DNA of 64,000 bases from Trichobilharzia szidati (lineage: Eukaryota; Platyhelminthes; Trematoda; Strigeidida; Schistosomatidae): positions 93,440,020 to 93,504,019 of the forward strand of contig OX235272.1 in NCBI GenBank assembly GCA_944472155.2. Direction: 5' to 3'. The translations under genes were made by a program, and so were the position numbers. Position 1 is the first letter of the stretch. Every line of letters begins with the position of its first letter. This document shows positions 44,151 through 56,216 of this stretch, piece by piece. The notes under the pieces are model-generated. The model saw only the letters and a program-made list of their open reading frames with translations. It had not been told where the DNA came from and searched no databases.

Positions 44151-44888
44151 ATTCAACATAACTTACCCACTGTTTTGGTTTAACTATGACTAGGGCTATT
44201 GATTTTTATTCATTCATTGAACAATTGAACAACAGAAAGAGTACTGACTCATCATTTATCAATCGGAAGTGATAATCCACACATCAGAATCTGCTTCAAG
44301 AGGTTATAGAATGCAACAGATGTCATTGAGTAAGGTTAGACATCTAGTCTTCTCTATAAACAATTTACAGGCAGTGAAACACTGGTATCTTTCTCTTCTA
44401 CTCCTTCTTCCATTCTGGAATAAAAATCAAATCGACTAGTGCCAACCATCTAGCTGTGATACTTATTTTCTGAATTGTAAACTGCAATAATTGAGTACCA
44501 GTAGACTGAATAACAATCAGGCGAGGACAACAATTACAAATTTTCATTCTTGCAAGATTATTTGTATTGTGTGTATGCAATAAATAGAGAAGAGCAGAAA
44601 TGAACATTTACACAGTACAACCATCACGTCTGCATGTTTATAATTCACCTTGATTTCGTCTTCAAGCATCTCGGATCTTCTAATCAACTCTGCAATAGTA
44701 TTTACAATTAAATCAGTCGTATTTATTTCTACACTATTTCATGAATTTTCACCTGGTCTGTATGCCTCCTATGAACAGGATCATCTTTGAGGTCCAATTG
44801 ACGATGTGTTACATGTGTCAGCTAGTGTACTCACTAGGCAGTTTTTCACAATCTCTCTGAACTTTCCTCACACGAGTTTCCATAGTTC

Positions 44889-45855
44889 GAACAAAGCAAC
44901 AACTACAGATTTAGCAGAATAAAATGGTACCATATTTTATTTCGTCACCTTCTCTTTAGCTGCTTACAGGGCAAAAACATTATTAAATGTATCTAAATGT
45001 ATCTTGCACAGAGTTCATTTTAACCAAAAATCAATCGATCAATATACACATACACTAATAATATATATATGCAATATTGAACACAATTCCAAGCAATAAT
45101 AATCATACAAAATGAAAACTTTTCAGTATCTCGCATTAGGATGAAAAATATCCAGTTACCAGGGCAAAGAAAGACTGATAACTGTTTCTTTCTGAACGCA
45201 CAAATCAGGTTTTAGGCGCTTGATGGAAAAGGCTTCAGCAAACTTAAGGAGCATTGAACTCTTTTGCTTATTGATAATTTTGAACGACTTTTCGACGTCC
45301 ACCTCATGACCCGTGTCAAGAAGATGCCTGGCGATGGCACTGCTTAAAGCATTTGTTCCTTTTACACGTAAGCGTTTTGGTACATGTTCAGAAAATCGTA
45401 GATATGCTTTTCTTTCTGTTCTTCCAATGTAACTGCTCCCGCAGATACATGTAAATTTGTATATACAGTTGGAGTTAACATGAGAAGGATATCTATCGAT
45501 TTTTGATTGCACCAGAGAGCAAGTTGTTCGAAAGACGGGAACGAGCCATAGCCTATGTGGTGGACCTTTCACGCTCTGTTAGCTTATTAACCCAAATTCA
45601 AATAGAAAACAAAATACCAAATCAATTGAGTTTACGGGAAGAATATATTAAAGTTTTGTTACTTGGGTTTACAAAGATCCAAATTCCACAATAAACGTAA
45701 TGGATTCCAGAAGTGCTGCGGGAAGACTGCTCCAGTTCTAATTCTCCAGAGTTGACGTTGCCGGAGGTCGACCAAAGTGCGTAGGAGGAGGCTACGGTGA
45801 TCCTGCAAAAACTCGAGATAGAAAGCAGGTTGTTATAATTGATCGACGGCAGTTG
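44889..45855 (-). mobile_element. Penelope-like element fragment, left arm of 967-bp inverted repeat
   Basis: The minus-strand frame 45572-45156 (138 codons) encodes an intact-looking GIY-YIG endonuclease domain: CIYKFTCICGSSYIGRTERK, LRFSEH, ARHLLDTGHEVD, KRLKPDLCVQKE, ending LSLPW. Penelope-like elements carry this domain C-terminal to the reverse transcriptase; it nicks target DNA. No RT accompanies it. The arm is the exact-length mirror of 45944-46910. Confidence 0.85.
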
Positions 45856-45943
45856 AGATGGTGGAGAAGACGAAGAGTCGAAGGCAGAATTATATTTATT
45901 TGAAACTCGAGGGAAGTTCGAAGTACAGAGTTTTTGGTTAAAA
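45856..45943. other. Spacer of the large inverted repeat (88 bp)
   Basis: Unique sequence between the two arms. It contains ATTATATTTATTTGAAA and no obvious transposon end. Confidence 0.9.
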
Positions 45944-46910
45944 CAACTGCCGTCGATCAATTATAACAACCTGCTTTCTATCTCGAGTTTTTGCAGGATC
46001 ACCGTAGCCTCCTCCTACGCACTTTGGTCGACCTCCGGCAACGTCAACTCTGGAGAATTAGAACTGGAGCAGTCTTCCCGCAGCACTTCTGGAATCCATT
46101 ACGTTTATTGTGGAATTTGGATCTTTGTAAACCCAAGTAACAAAACTTTAATATATTCTTCCCGTAAACTCAATTGATTTGGTATTTTGTTTTCTATTTG
46201 AATTTGGGTTAATAAGCTAACAGAGCGTGAAAGGTCCACCACATAGGCTATGGCTCGTTCCCGTCTTTCGAACAACTTGCTCTCTGGTGCAATCAAAAAT
46301 CGATAGATATCCTTCTCATGTTAACTCCAACTGTATATACAAATTTACATGTATCTGCGGGAGCAGTTACATTGGAAGAACAGAAAGAAAAGCATATCTA
46401 CGATTTTCTGAACATGTACCAAAACGCTTACGTGTAAAAGGAACAAATGCTTTAAGCAGTGCCATCGCCAGGCATCTTCTTGACACGGGTCATGAGGTGG
46501 ACGTCGAAAAGTCGTTCAAAATTATCAATAAGCAAAAGAGTTCAATGCTCCTTAAGTTTGCTGAAGCCTTTTCCATCAAGCGCCTAAAACCTGATTTGTG
46601 CGTTCAGAAAGAAGCAGTTATCAGTCTTTCTTTGCCCTGGTAACTGGATATTTTTCATCCTAATGCGAGATACTGAAAAGTTTTCATTTTGTATGATTAT
46701 TATTGCTCGGAATTGTGTTCAATATTGCATATATATATTATTAGTGTATGTGTATATTGATCGATTGATTTTTGGTTAAAATGAACTCTGTGCAAGATGC
46801 ATTTAGATACATTTAATAATGTTTTTGCCCTGTAAGCAGCTGAAGAGAAGGCGACGAAACAAAATATGGTACCATTTTATTCTGCTAAATCTGTAGTTGT
46901 TGCTTTGTTC
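45944..46910 (+). mobile_element. Penelope-like element fragment, right arm of 967-bp inverted repeat
   Basis: Mirror of 44889-45855 with no length difference over 967 bp and very few substitutions. Its GIY-YIG frame (46227-46643) differs from the left one at a single residue (Thr to Ala in QKE.VIS). The two frames point away from each other. After the stop codon, both arms carry the same AT-rich tail (CAATATTGCATATATATATT). Confidence 0.85.
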
Positions 46911-48161
46911 AAATTCATTAAGGGGAACAAATGTATGAAATTTCCAAAGTTTGTAAATTTCATTGAACTTGAACAGTATTTACCGAGAGATTTTCAAGAT
47001 TGTTCAGTTTCTCAATTAGTTTATCATTTTCACTTTTTTCATATTCGAAAGTTATATGGGCACTTTGATGTGGTTCTGAGCAATGAAGTTTTCTCGACCC
47101 CTCATCAGTGAATAATACTGTATTCATCGATTATGGATGATACTTTGGATTTCTTCCTACGAGCACCTGCATTATCAACTTTGGATATCATCACATCAGA
47201 CAGTGATGTAGTGGGAGCTGAGTATTCACTGTGAACATCTTCATGTGTGAAAACATAAATAAGGGAACGTAAAAGAATTCGAACCAGCTCTTTAGCTTTG
47301 GAATATTAATCTCAGCAATTAGATGGTCACACGTTACAGTATGAAGCCGATTCCCAAAGTGGCATTTTGAAGCTTCCATCTGAAGCTGAAGAATGAAGTC
47401 TAGAATTCTTTGAATTAGGAGCAGGAATAAGCATACTGAACTGCACACAGGAGTGATCAACTAGAAGCCCACAGAGCTTGTGAGATGGAAGTGAAATTGG
47501 TTTATCTGGAAATGACAGAGAGTTTTCGGTAGTCGCTATACATCTAGCCCAATCAGGGAAATATAATCAGCTGAAATGTTTTCATCTCGAATATTTCCTG
47601 ATAAACACTGTTCATCAAAGTATTCATGGTAATCAGCGATTTGCCGCGGTGAACTGTTGCTAGGATGCTTCCCGAGATTGTTTAATTCCATAGAGACATC
47701 AAAATGCAATACTTATATTTATAATTGTAATTCTCAATGACCGAATCCCACTAAATCGGAAAACACCACAAAGCGGACAGAAGTCAGGAATTCGTAGTCG
47801 GCGGGATTATTTGTTTGCATTATTATTATTATGACAAATAATAACAAACAACAATGGACATTTAAACTATCCAGTAATAGAAATTCTTCATCACCACAGT
47901 ATCATTGTATTTCCTGTGATGATATCATGAGCAAATTCGTAGCTTGTTTTAAAATACCGTCCATCTTTCAATCAAATAATCACAAATTACACTGAAATAA
48001 AGATTTATTGATCCGAAAACCATTTGATTGATTGATTCATTCATTCCCTTCGCGCAAACTAGCTGAGTAAATACTCGTATAGGATAGATTTTTATAGAAT
48101 TTAATCTAGACATAAAACATCTATTATTTTTGTCTTGTGATGTTATTTTCTGGTTTCATAG
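46911..48161. other. Intron sequence, nothing recognised
   Basis: Flank of the inverted repeat and the end of the last intron. No target duplication is evident at the outer edges of the inverted repeat. Confidence 0.4.
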
Positions 48162-48425
48162 ATAATATTCGTCACAGTACAAGCATTTCGATTTCACTGG
48201 AATCCTACAGCTCTACTGCAGGCATTCATAATTGGTGTTGAAACGTTCTATCTTTGTGCAGCAGTTGCTTATTGTGGCACAGAAATTCTAGAAATGTTTC
48301 TGCTAGCAAACGAAAAACCGCAACCCCCGGCAGGATTATGCAGACTGATGGATGATGATGAGGCGGCAGTGATGCTCTATTGTCGAAAGTTTGTAAAAAT
48401 AAACACTTATCAGTATGATTATTAA
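48162..48425 (+). CDS. Lifeguard-like gene, terminal coding exon
   Basis: Acceptor TTTTCTGGTTTCATAG, then 87 codons and TAA at 48423-48425. It completes the fifth helix (IIFVTVQAF), adds a sixth (LLQAFIIGVETFYLCAAVAY) and a hydrophilic tail with an acidic MDDDEA and two late tyrosines (TYQYDY). The nearest AATAAA downstream is around 48840, so the 3' end is not defined. Confidence 0.8.
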   Translation: MIFVTVQAFRFHWNPTALLQAFIIGVETFYLCAAVAYCGTEILEMFLLANEKPQPPAGLCRLMDDDEAAVMLYCRKFVKINTYQYDY

Positions 48426-48749
48426 TAATTCAATGTTATTTAAAGAACCATCAGTGTTAATAATAACAATAATTCTTTAGTTATTATAGATGTATATAAC
48501 TGGAGAAACTGATAGGGAGTTTTTTGAACAGAATATGCTTTGTTCAATAAGCAGTCTTTCTAAAATTTCTAACAGGCATGTTAGATCACTTACAGGCACA
48601 TTAACCCGTCTTAATCGAACTTTGTCCTAATTCAATTTGCTTCATATAGACTATTTGAGAAGTGTACACTATTTATAGGGTCGATATCTATGCTATCTGT
48701 CAATCTGATTTGCATTGAAGAGAAAAGATAATTACAGTAGAGAAGGGAT

Positions 48750-49060
48750 GTTGACGTTTACGCAAGATATGCCGTATACTATCTCAAGTCCTTATACCCA
48801 CAATTCCTTTAGTATTTGTTCCGACTGAACCAAAAACGTAAATAAAAACACACGACTGATCATCCTAAATGCTATCAGAATAGTAGTGCGATGATGATTG
48901 CTTGGCTAGCAAAAGGGATGGTGTCGGATGGCGTGGGTGCCTGACGGCGAAACTTCAGCTCAACAATTAGACTTAAAAAGTGAAGGTCAGTATCCGATGT
49001 TGAGTGATGAATGCTGTAAGCTGATGATTCTCGCTGATTGTTTACCGTTATGCAGTCAAC
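48750..49060 (+). repeat. Dispersed ~340-bp repeat, copy D (diverged)
   Basis: Same order as copy C with many changes (TTTACGCAAGAT, GATGATTGCTTGGCTAGC, GGTCAGTATCCGATGTTGAG). It lies between the end of the Lifeguard-like gene and the young RTE. Confidence 0.55.
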
Positions 49061-49414
49061 GAAACAAGATATTCAGCAGGCTCAGTGAGTTTCCGCTTCT
49101 TTCACTCTTTCAGAACAATATATTCTTGGCTAATCTCTTCGTGGTTCACATAATCTGATGATGAAATGAATAAATACTAAATATTCAGTGATTCTTATGT
49201 GAATTTCTAAGCTTTCGAAGTAAATCAGACATTTTGCTTCGTAAAATATGACGGTTATATCTTAAGTAAAACAGAGTATTACAACCGAATAATGAGTCAA
49301 ATGATGATATGAAAAGATGTTTGAAATTCGTTGTATGAATCTTTAGAAGTGTTTTCAACACATTACGGGTTATCGTTGAATAACTGTGGAAGCCAATGTT
49401 AATTACCTTGCAAT

Positions 49415-49428
49415 ATCACAGGATAGAA
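49415..49428 (+). repeat. Left target-site duplication of RTE (14 bp)
   Basis: ATCACAGGATAGAA, identical to 52654-52667. Confidence 0.9.
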
Positions 49429-52400
49429 ACCTCGCCTAGATTACTAGGTCACTAGTATTCTAGCCGGTCCCAAGCCCGGATAAAGAGGGAGGGTTGGGGC
49501 GTGGTGCTAGCAACTCCACCCCCAAAACTTAACCAAATTGCTACTAAAACTTCAACGCACAAATATATTCAAAATTCTAAAATTACAAATAGTGACCTTA
49601 TTTTTCTCTGGAATCGGGGAAGTGAAATGACGCGGGCTGGTGAAAGCCTTCGGGAAGCCAGTCAGCCGATGTGCCTTCTTTCGATGAAAGCGAAAATAAG
49701 GATGGGGACGTGGAATGTTCGTACAATGTACGAAGCTGGGAAGGCTGCTCAGGTAGCCGCAGAAATGAGGAGATATAGAATAGAAGTGTTGGGAATCTGC
49801 GAGAGCAGATGGAACGGATGTGGAAGGAGCCAACTATCAACTGGAGAGACAATAATCTACTCCGGTCACCCAGAGGACAATCACGAGCACACCGAGGGAG
49901 TAGCCATCATGATGTCACCAACAGCGGCTAAAGCTCTCATGCAGTGGGAACCAATCTCCTCCAGGATAATGACAGCCAGGTTCAACTCAAAAGGAAAAAA
50001 GGTTACAATCATTCAGTGCTACGCGCCTACAAACGCCTCAGAACATGAGAAGAAGGAGGATTTCTACAGTCAACTACAAACAGTAATGGACAACGTCCCA
50101 AAGAGCGATATCAAAATCCTGATGGGCGACATGAATGCGAAACTGGGAGGAGACAATACAGGACGAGAACTCACCATGGGTCGTGAGGCCCTCGGTGAAA
50201 TGAACGAAAATGGTGAACTCTTCTCAGACTTCTGCGCCTTCAATGATTTGGTGATTGGTGGCAGTGTGTTCAAACACAGGGATATACACAAGGCAACATG
50301 GATTTCACCAGATGGACACACCAAAAACCAGATAGACTTCATTTCAATCTCAAGGAAGTGGAGACGGAGCCTACTGGACACAAGATCGAGGAGAGGAGCA
50401 GATGTGGGTTCAGACCACTATCTAGTACAAGGGACTTTCAAGGTGAAGCTGAAAGCCTCGAGGATACCTGGGGATAGGCCACAGTGCAAGTTCAACACGC
50501 AAAAACTGAAGGACACAATCACACAGGACATTTTCACTGCAACTGTCAGAGCAAAGCAGGAAACACTACGTGGCACCACTGAGGAATCATCCGTGGAAGG
50601 CCATTGGAACTCTCTGAAGGTAATTTTCAACGAAACGTGCTCAACGGTTTTAGGAAGAAAGAAGAAACAAGACAAGGAATGGCTCTCAACAGACACTTGG
50701 AAACTAATAGAGGAGAGGAGAAAGGTGAAAGAAAAAATGATTCAATGCAAAGATGGACAAGAGAAAGAGACGCTGAACTCAACTTACACAGCACTGGACA
50801 AAGAAGTGAAGAAGAGTGCCAGGAAGGACAAAAGACAATTCTACGACAACATGGCTACTGAAGCTGAGAAGGCAGCAGGCAAAAGGGACCTGAGGACACT
50901 ATATCAGATAACCAAGTCTCTATCCGGGAAGAGATCAACACAAGTGAAACCTATAAAAGACAGCCAAGGGAACCCAATTACCAAAGAAGAAAGACAGATT
51001 AAACAATGGGCGGACCACTTCAAAGGACTCTTGAACCGACCACCACCTACAGCCCGTCCAGTAATACCAACAACAGCACGTACACAACTGCAAGTTGACA
51101 CCAATCCTCCAACGAAAACTGAAGTCATGAATGCAATCAAGCTTCTGAAAGCTGGAAAAGCAGCTGGACCAGATGGAATACCCCCGGAAGCACTGAAAGC
51201 GGACCCAGAAACGATGGCAGATATGCTGACTCCATTATTGCAAAAGATCTGGAAAGAGGGAAAGGTGCCTACTGACTGGAGGAAAGGTTACCTGGTGAAA
51301 CTACCAAAGAAGGGCGACCTGGGACTCTGCAAGAACTGGCGAGGAATCATGCTCCTGTCGACGCCAAGTAAAATCCTGAGTCGCATCATTCTGGAGAGAA
51401 TCAAGGACGCGCTGGATACAGAACTTCGACCAGAACAAGCTGGATTCAGGAAAGGCAAATCATGTTCTGACCAAATTGCAACTCTACGCATTATCATCGA
51501 ACAAAGCATGGAATGGCAATCAAATCTCTACCTCAACTTCATAGACTTTGAGAAGGCCTTCGACAGCGTTGACCGCGAAGTAATTTGGAAACTACTCGAG
51601 TACTACGGCGTACCGCAAATATTCATCAACCTTATTCAACAACTGTACGACAACGGCACATGTCAAGTGATCCACAACGGAAAACTCAGCGAAGCGTTTG
51701 GAGTAAACACAGGAGTCAGACAAGGGTGCTTATTATCACCAATGATATTCCTAATTGTGGTGGACTGGATTATGCGTCAGACAGTGGGAAACGAGAAGAC
51801 AGGGATATCCTGGACCGACGTGAAGAACCTAGAAGACCTGGATTTCGCGTGTGGATGATTTATGTTTGATGTCACACAAAATCGAAGACTTACAAGCAAA
51901 AACCGACAAACTGGTCGAAGAAGCAGCAAAGACAGGACTCCAGGTGAACATAGACAAGACGGAGGTTATGAAAATAACCAACCAACAACAGCAGCAACAT
52001 CCAGTGCCAATCACCATCAACGGGAGGGATTTGAAAGAGGTTACTTCACTCACTTATCTAGGGAGCATTGTCTCAACCACAGGAGGAACGGACGAGGATG
52101 TCAAATCGAGAGTCGGGAAGGCGAGAAACACATTCATCAACCTGAAACCAATCTGGAAATCTTCGTCACTCAGCATCAACAACAAAATTCGGATTTTCAA
52201 TACAAACGTCAAGTCAATTTTGCTTTACGGATCAGAAACTTGGCGGGTCACCAAGAATATTTTCAACAGGTTGCAGACCTTTATCAACAACTGTCTTCGC
52301 TCCATACTGAAGATTAGATGGCCAGAAAGAATCACAAACAAGAAGCTATGGGAACAAACAAAACAGGAACCAATCGCCCAACAAATATGCAGGAGGAAGT

Positions 52401-52653
52401 GGAGATGGATTGGACACTCGCTGAGGAGGCCGTTGAGTGACATCGCGCGTCAAGCCCTCGAGTGGAACCCGAAAGGGAAGCGGCGAGTGGGACGTCCAAG
52501 GGTGACATGGAGGAGATCGTGTGAGGAGGAGATGAAACAGTATGGAATAACATGGACGCAAGTGAAAAGAACAGCAGAAGACAGAAGCAAGTGGAGACGT
52601 GCAGTTGAAGCCCTATGTTCCACTAGGAACCCAAGGGAACAATAATAATAATA
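49429..52653 (+). mobile_element. Young full-length-looking RTE retrotransposon
   Basis: The 3225-bp unit is bounded by a perfect 14-bp target duplication. Its 5' end has a GC-rich segment (CCCAAGCCCGGATAAAG, then GGAGGGTTGGGG). It carries one endonuclease-RT open frame broken by a single frameshift, and it ends in an (AAT)n tail, typical for RTE elements, which do not end in poly(A). Closest relatives in the window are 8926-11513 and 32935-33960. SR2 of schistosomes belongs to the same clade. Confidence 0.9.
49627..52645 (+). pseudogene. RTE endonuclease-reverse transcriptase, one frameshift
   Basis: First ATG of the long frame is 49627. The endonuclease lies at about 49700-50430: GTWNVRTM, GICESRWNG, YAPTN, GDMNAKLG, KNQIDFISIS and GSDHYLV, all catalytic residues present. 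RT spans about 51110-52150: RPEQAGFRKG, motif A FIDFEKAFDSVDR, GVRQGCLLSP. At 51850-51853 four extra bases interrupt motif C just before its two aspartates, and the frame ends at 51858. Similarity resumes at 51851 in the next frame and runs to 52645, covering the thumb and the terminal RTE domain (RRKWRWIGHSLRR, RRVGRPRVTWRRS). As it stands it encodes the endonuclease with a truncated RT. The lesion is the only obvious defect. Confidence 0.88.
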
Positions 52654-52667
52654 ATCACAGGATAGAA
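52654..52667 (+). repeat. Right target-site duplication of RTE (14 bp)
   Basis: ATCACAGGATAGAA directly after the AAT tail. Confidence 0.9.
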
Positions 52668-53451
52668 GGTTTGAATAACCTTCATTTGACTCGAATTCTG
52701 ATATGGTCGATTTATATGTCAACAGATACTGATTGATATGGGTTAATGTGACTGGTAACTGGCCGTCAAAGTGGTATGAACGATAGAAATGCTGTCAGCG
52801 ACACCAAAATCTGGTTGGACGGGCAATAACTGTAAGGCTACAAGTGGGATTCACTATTAGAAAGCAATAATGTACCTCTCACAGAAATCACTGGCTACAT
52901 ATGCCACTGTCTTGACACATATAATTTAGACGTAGGACAACCAGCATCCTATTGTAGAGGACTCTCATTCGAGTGCACACTCAACGTACAGTTTAGTCAA
53001 AGTATTGGTTGCTTTTATATCTGCAGGAGAAATGTAAATGAAACGTTTTGTCGTCTGCCATAGGGATGTAGTACTTGATGAAATTCTCCTCGCATTCAAC
53101 AATTCACATCCGTCTTTGAAATTCGCCCTACAGTAGACATCTAAATTAGGCATTCCGTCGCATGATGTGTTCATTGCAAAACATCATGACTAACCGCCTA
53201 AAAGATCCAGCTACTGAATATGTACATGGATTAGAATCCATTTGAACCAACTCTTGAAAATTAATCTGATACTGACTGGCGGCTGGCTGTATACAGGAAG
53301 TTTACTGGAGTTCTTGTGTGAAGTCGTGACCAGCTAGGTCCTCCAAGTTATGTAAGAAGACAGTTGCTCGCGTATGATATTAACTGGCGGTTGTGTAATG
53401 CATATCTCGGATAGACAGAATTTGGAATTCATAGGCCACTGGATAGTGTCT
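52668..53451. other. No gene recognised
   Basis: Flank of the RTE element; nothing supported. Confidence 0.4.
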
Positions 53452-53640
53452 CAGTGGCTGAATGGTGTATCAGTCAGCCTTGTAACCAGTGTGTAGTGTG
53501 TTTGAACGGTAGTGGGGTGTACTGATAAAAAGTGCCGAACCAGGAGGAGACACGCGTTCGCTACACCCAGCTACTTTTCCAATACTCTTCTGACTCATAT
53601 CAGCTCGTGATCAAACCTGAATACTGAAATATCTACTAAA
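53452..53640 (+). mobile_element. Diverged tRNA-headed SINE
   Basis: Head CAGTGGCTGAATGGTGTATC and B box-like TTTGAACGG. A degraded ribozyme-like region follows (GTACTGATAAAAAGTGCC). The tail retains CTGACTCATATCAGCTCGTG. Confidence 0.55.
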
Positions 53641-55867
53641 TTATTTGACAGTGAGATGATGCATTAGAAGTGTAAATATCAAGAACTTCGTGCTATTACA
53701 CAACCTCGAATAGCTATCTCCAGAACACTACACTGTTTACTAAAACAAAACAGTATATAATTCTATAGCGCTTATCATAAAGTTTACTTAGTAAGTTGTT
53801 TTCCAAAGTGATTATAGTGTGTATGTGTATTTTTGAGTAGAGAAATCATTCAACCACTTACACGAATAGTACGGTGGACTTTGCACCACACTTAACCGCT
53901 CCGACGATCTTCATACGTCACTTATTACATCATGTAAACATGATCAAAATATCAACAAATGACTTTGATTTCAACAGTATGCAATGAACTACAAGTGTGA
54001 AAAATAAACACAAGAACTATCACAGATTAATATCGCCTATTTTGTTACGAAAATGTAGAAAATCCACTCTCACCCCCACGGCACACATACACACACTTCC
54101 AACGAAATCTTCATGAAGCAGAATTTTATAAATATTTACATAAATATTTTAGATGTATCCGCAAACAATGAGATGAATTATATGAAAAATGGACTTTGAT
54201 GAGAAAAACAGCTAGCTACACAAGTGGGATGGAAATACGCCACACCTCCAACCCCAAATAAATAACATTTATGTGAATTTACAGTCAAGTGGCATCTGGA
54301 TAGTACAAACACACGGTAGTCTACATTGACTGCTTGAAATTACTTAGAAATTATTTTATCAGAAATGCAAATGTCGACGAACAGTTAGAGCTAAACGGCA
54401 ACACTCTTTGCCATTCGGATACTAAACACTTAACTGAGAGTTCTTTCAAGTTTGATCGGTATTTAAGTATCATTCAGTGATACAGAGATCTTGTTGTTGG
54501 AAGTATTTCACCTTTTAAGGTGGTATGATTGTATATTGTCAGACAAGAAACACTCAGCAACACTGAGAGTGAACAACACTGAGACCTTCCATAGACGATG
54601 TGAAATTGCAACGGCTAAGCAGAGATGTTTACTTGGTCATTTATTGATTGCGTGCAAGCAATTTAGACGACAGCATTTCATGTGGCTAACCTGTTTGATC
54701 GAATGCCTCCAGCTAAAAAATCCATCAAATCTTGAATATTGTTTTAGGAAATTATTTAAGATGGAGTTCCTTTCTAGAGTACACGAAAATCTTGGTATTC
54801 ACTAACCTAACAAAAATTATGATATCGCTCAACGGCAGTACATTGTCCAGTTGAATTTGCAGGAACTCTTTTGAACGAGATCTCATCTATTCATCCCGAA
54901 TCAGGTAGGTGAATCAACAAGTGTCTCCGGCAAACTACATTCTTTGATTTTTCTCCCTAAAGTGTTTTATCGTCCACTGGAAGATTTCCAACCAATCTGG
55001 TTGTTTGATTGCACAAACTAAATAATATTTCTTATCTCTGAAGTCTCTACACCTGTTATCAGCGTATCTGAAACTCTGGAGACTTCCTGAATTTAAAAGT
55101 AATAAAAATGGTGGAGTTAAAATGTCTGAGGAGACGGTGAATGTATCTTTATGGGCTCCTTAGTAATTGATATTTTCCATGGTAAATAGGAGCCTCAACT
55201 TTTGAATAAATACCAATCAGAAACTTTCAGTCGATTATTGTAATTGAAATCTCACCTATTTCTGACAGTAAAGTCTTTCTTTGGTTTATTTGAATCTGAG
55301 TAAGGAATGCACTGTGTTACTATTTCTTAACGAATGATATATATATATAATGGTACTAGGCAATATGGGATAGTAACTTTTACAATCTTCTATCAAATCA
55401 TTTTGAAATCAAGGTGAAGGAAATCAAGCCGAAATTGACTGCGAATAAATGTTACGCGATCCCCCGTTTGTAAAGGTTTTCTAATCCTACACATGACTGG
55501 TAAATAACTGTAAGGAGACGGATGCTACTTTATATTCATAATTCCAACCTTCTAATATTGGTGGTTTCTTCAGAAGTAATGTTGTGACACCAGAACAGAT
55601 GAATATTGATGATAGTAATAATAATATTATTAGTAATAGTAATGAAATAGAAATTAATTCGGTAACGGTCAAAATGATGTTGTGCTGACACTAATACGTG
55701 GTCAAAAGAGACCACGTGATCAATCATGTCTTAGTAAACGACAGTTTCCCGTTTTGTTATTAGCGAAAGAACAACGCTGACATATTGCATCAAGGAAAAG
55801 CGGTTTGTGGTAACAGTGAAAATTGTATTCGCGGAAATTAATTGTTGATGTGAAACTTGAAATGGCT
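53641..55867. other. No recognised gene; one 105-codon open frame
   Basis: A plus-strand frame at 54491-54805 encodes 104 residues with no recognised family and no splice or transposon context. Chance is a fair explanation in AT-rich DNA. An (AT)n run lies near 55340. Confidence 0.35.
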
Positions 55868-56216
55868 GTAGCGGTAAATAATTCCCCAAAATTATGGACC
55901 ACAGCAATCATCACTCAACATTGGATGCTGACCATCACTGTTTAAGTCGACTTGTTTAACTGAAGGCTTACGGTCAAGCATCCCCGCCATTTGGTACCCC
56001 GTCGTGTCACGTGCGTGCACGATTACTAGCTAGCTAAGCATTCATCTCTACCCGCAATTTTGTCCCGAAATATACTACGTACTTTGGACGACAAAATCTG
56101 GTCTTTTGCTTTATCTTTGGTACTCGAAGAACGAACACTATAGAAGTTGTTGGTATAAGATCTTGCGTTAGTATAATCCGTACAACTCGCGAACGTCGAT
56201 ACCTGCAACCTCCAAA
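55868..56216 (-). repeat. Dispersed ~340-bp repeat, copy E
   Basis: Collinear with copy A (1927-2275) and inverse to copy C. Landmarks CGTCGTGTCACGTGCGTGCA and TATAGAAGTTGTTGGTATAA. Confidence 0.8.

Larger units (their letters stand above)
31241..48425 (+). other. Lifeguard/TMBIM-like membrane protein gene (3' five exons)
   Basis: Five plus-strand segments with AG/GT splice edges and matching phases (31241-31303, 34188-34278, 38460-38678, 41914-41964, 48162-48425) join into one hydrophobic protein ending at TAA 48423-48425. It has about six membrane segments; a seventh would be expected in the missing 5' exon(s). The stretch KVQTSYPLNRILMSV followed by FFLFTEVVATL resembles transmembrane helix 3 of the Lifeguard/TMBIM (Bax-inhibitor-1) family, calcium-handling anti-apoptotic proteins of ER and Golgi membranes. 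The C-terminal part is divergent: the family's usual D.Q string near the last helices is not seen. Alternative: another family of multi-pass proteins. Introns of 2.9, 4.2, 3.2 and 6.2 kb are filled with repeats. Confidence 0.7.

Noticed and set aside
45622..45960. 112-codon minus-strand frame in the inverted repeat centre
   Set aside because: It crosses from the arm into the spacer, shows no recognised domain and has a low-complexity serine-rich composition.
54491..54805. Small secreted or novel protein gene
   Set aside because: No signal peptide, splice context or family match; an open frame of this size is expected by chance in 64 kb.
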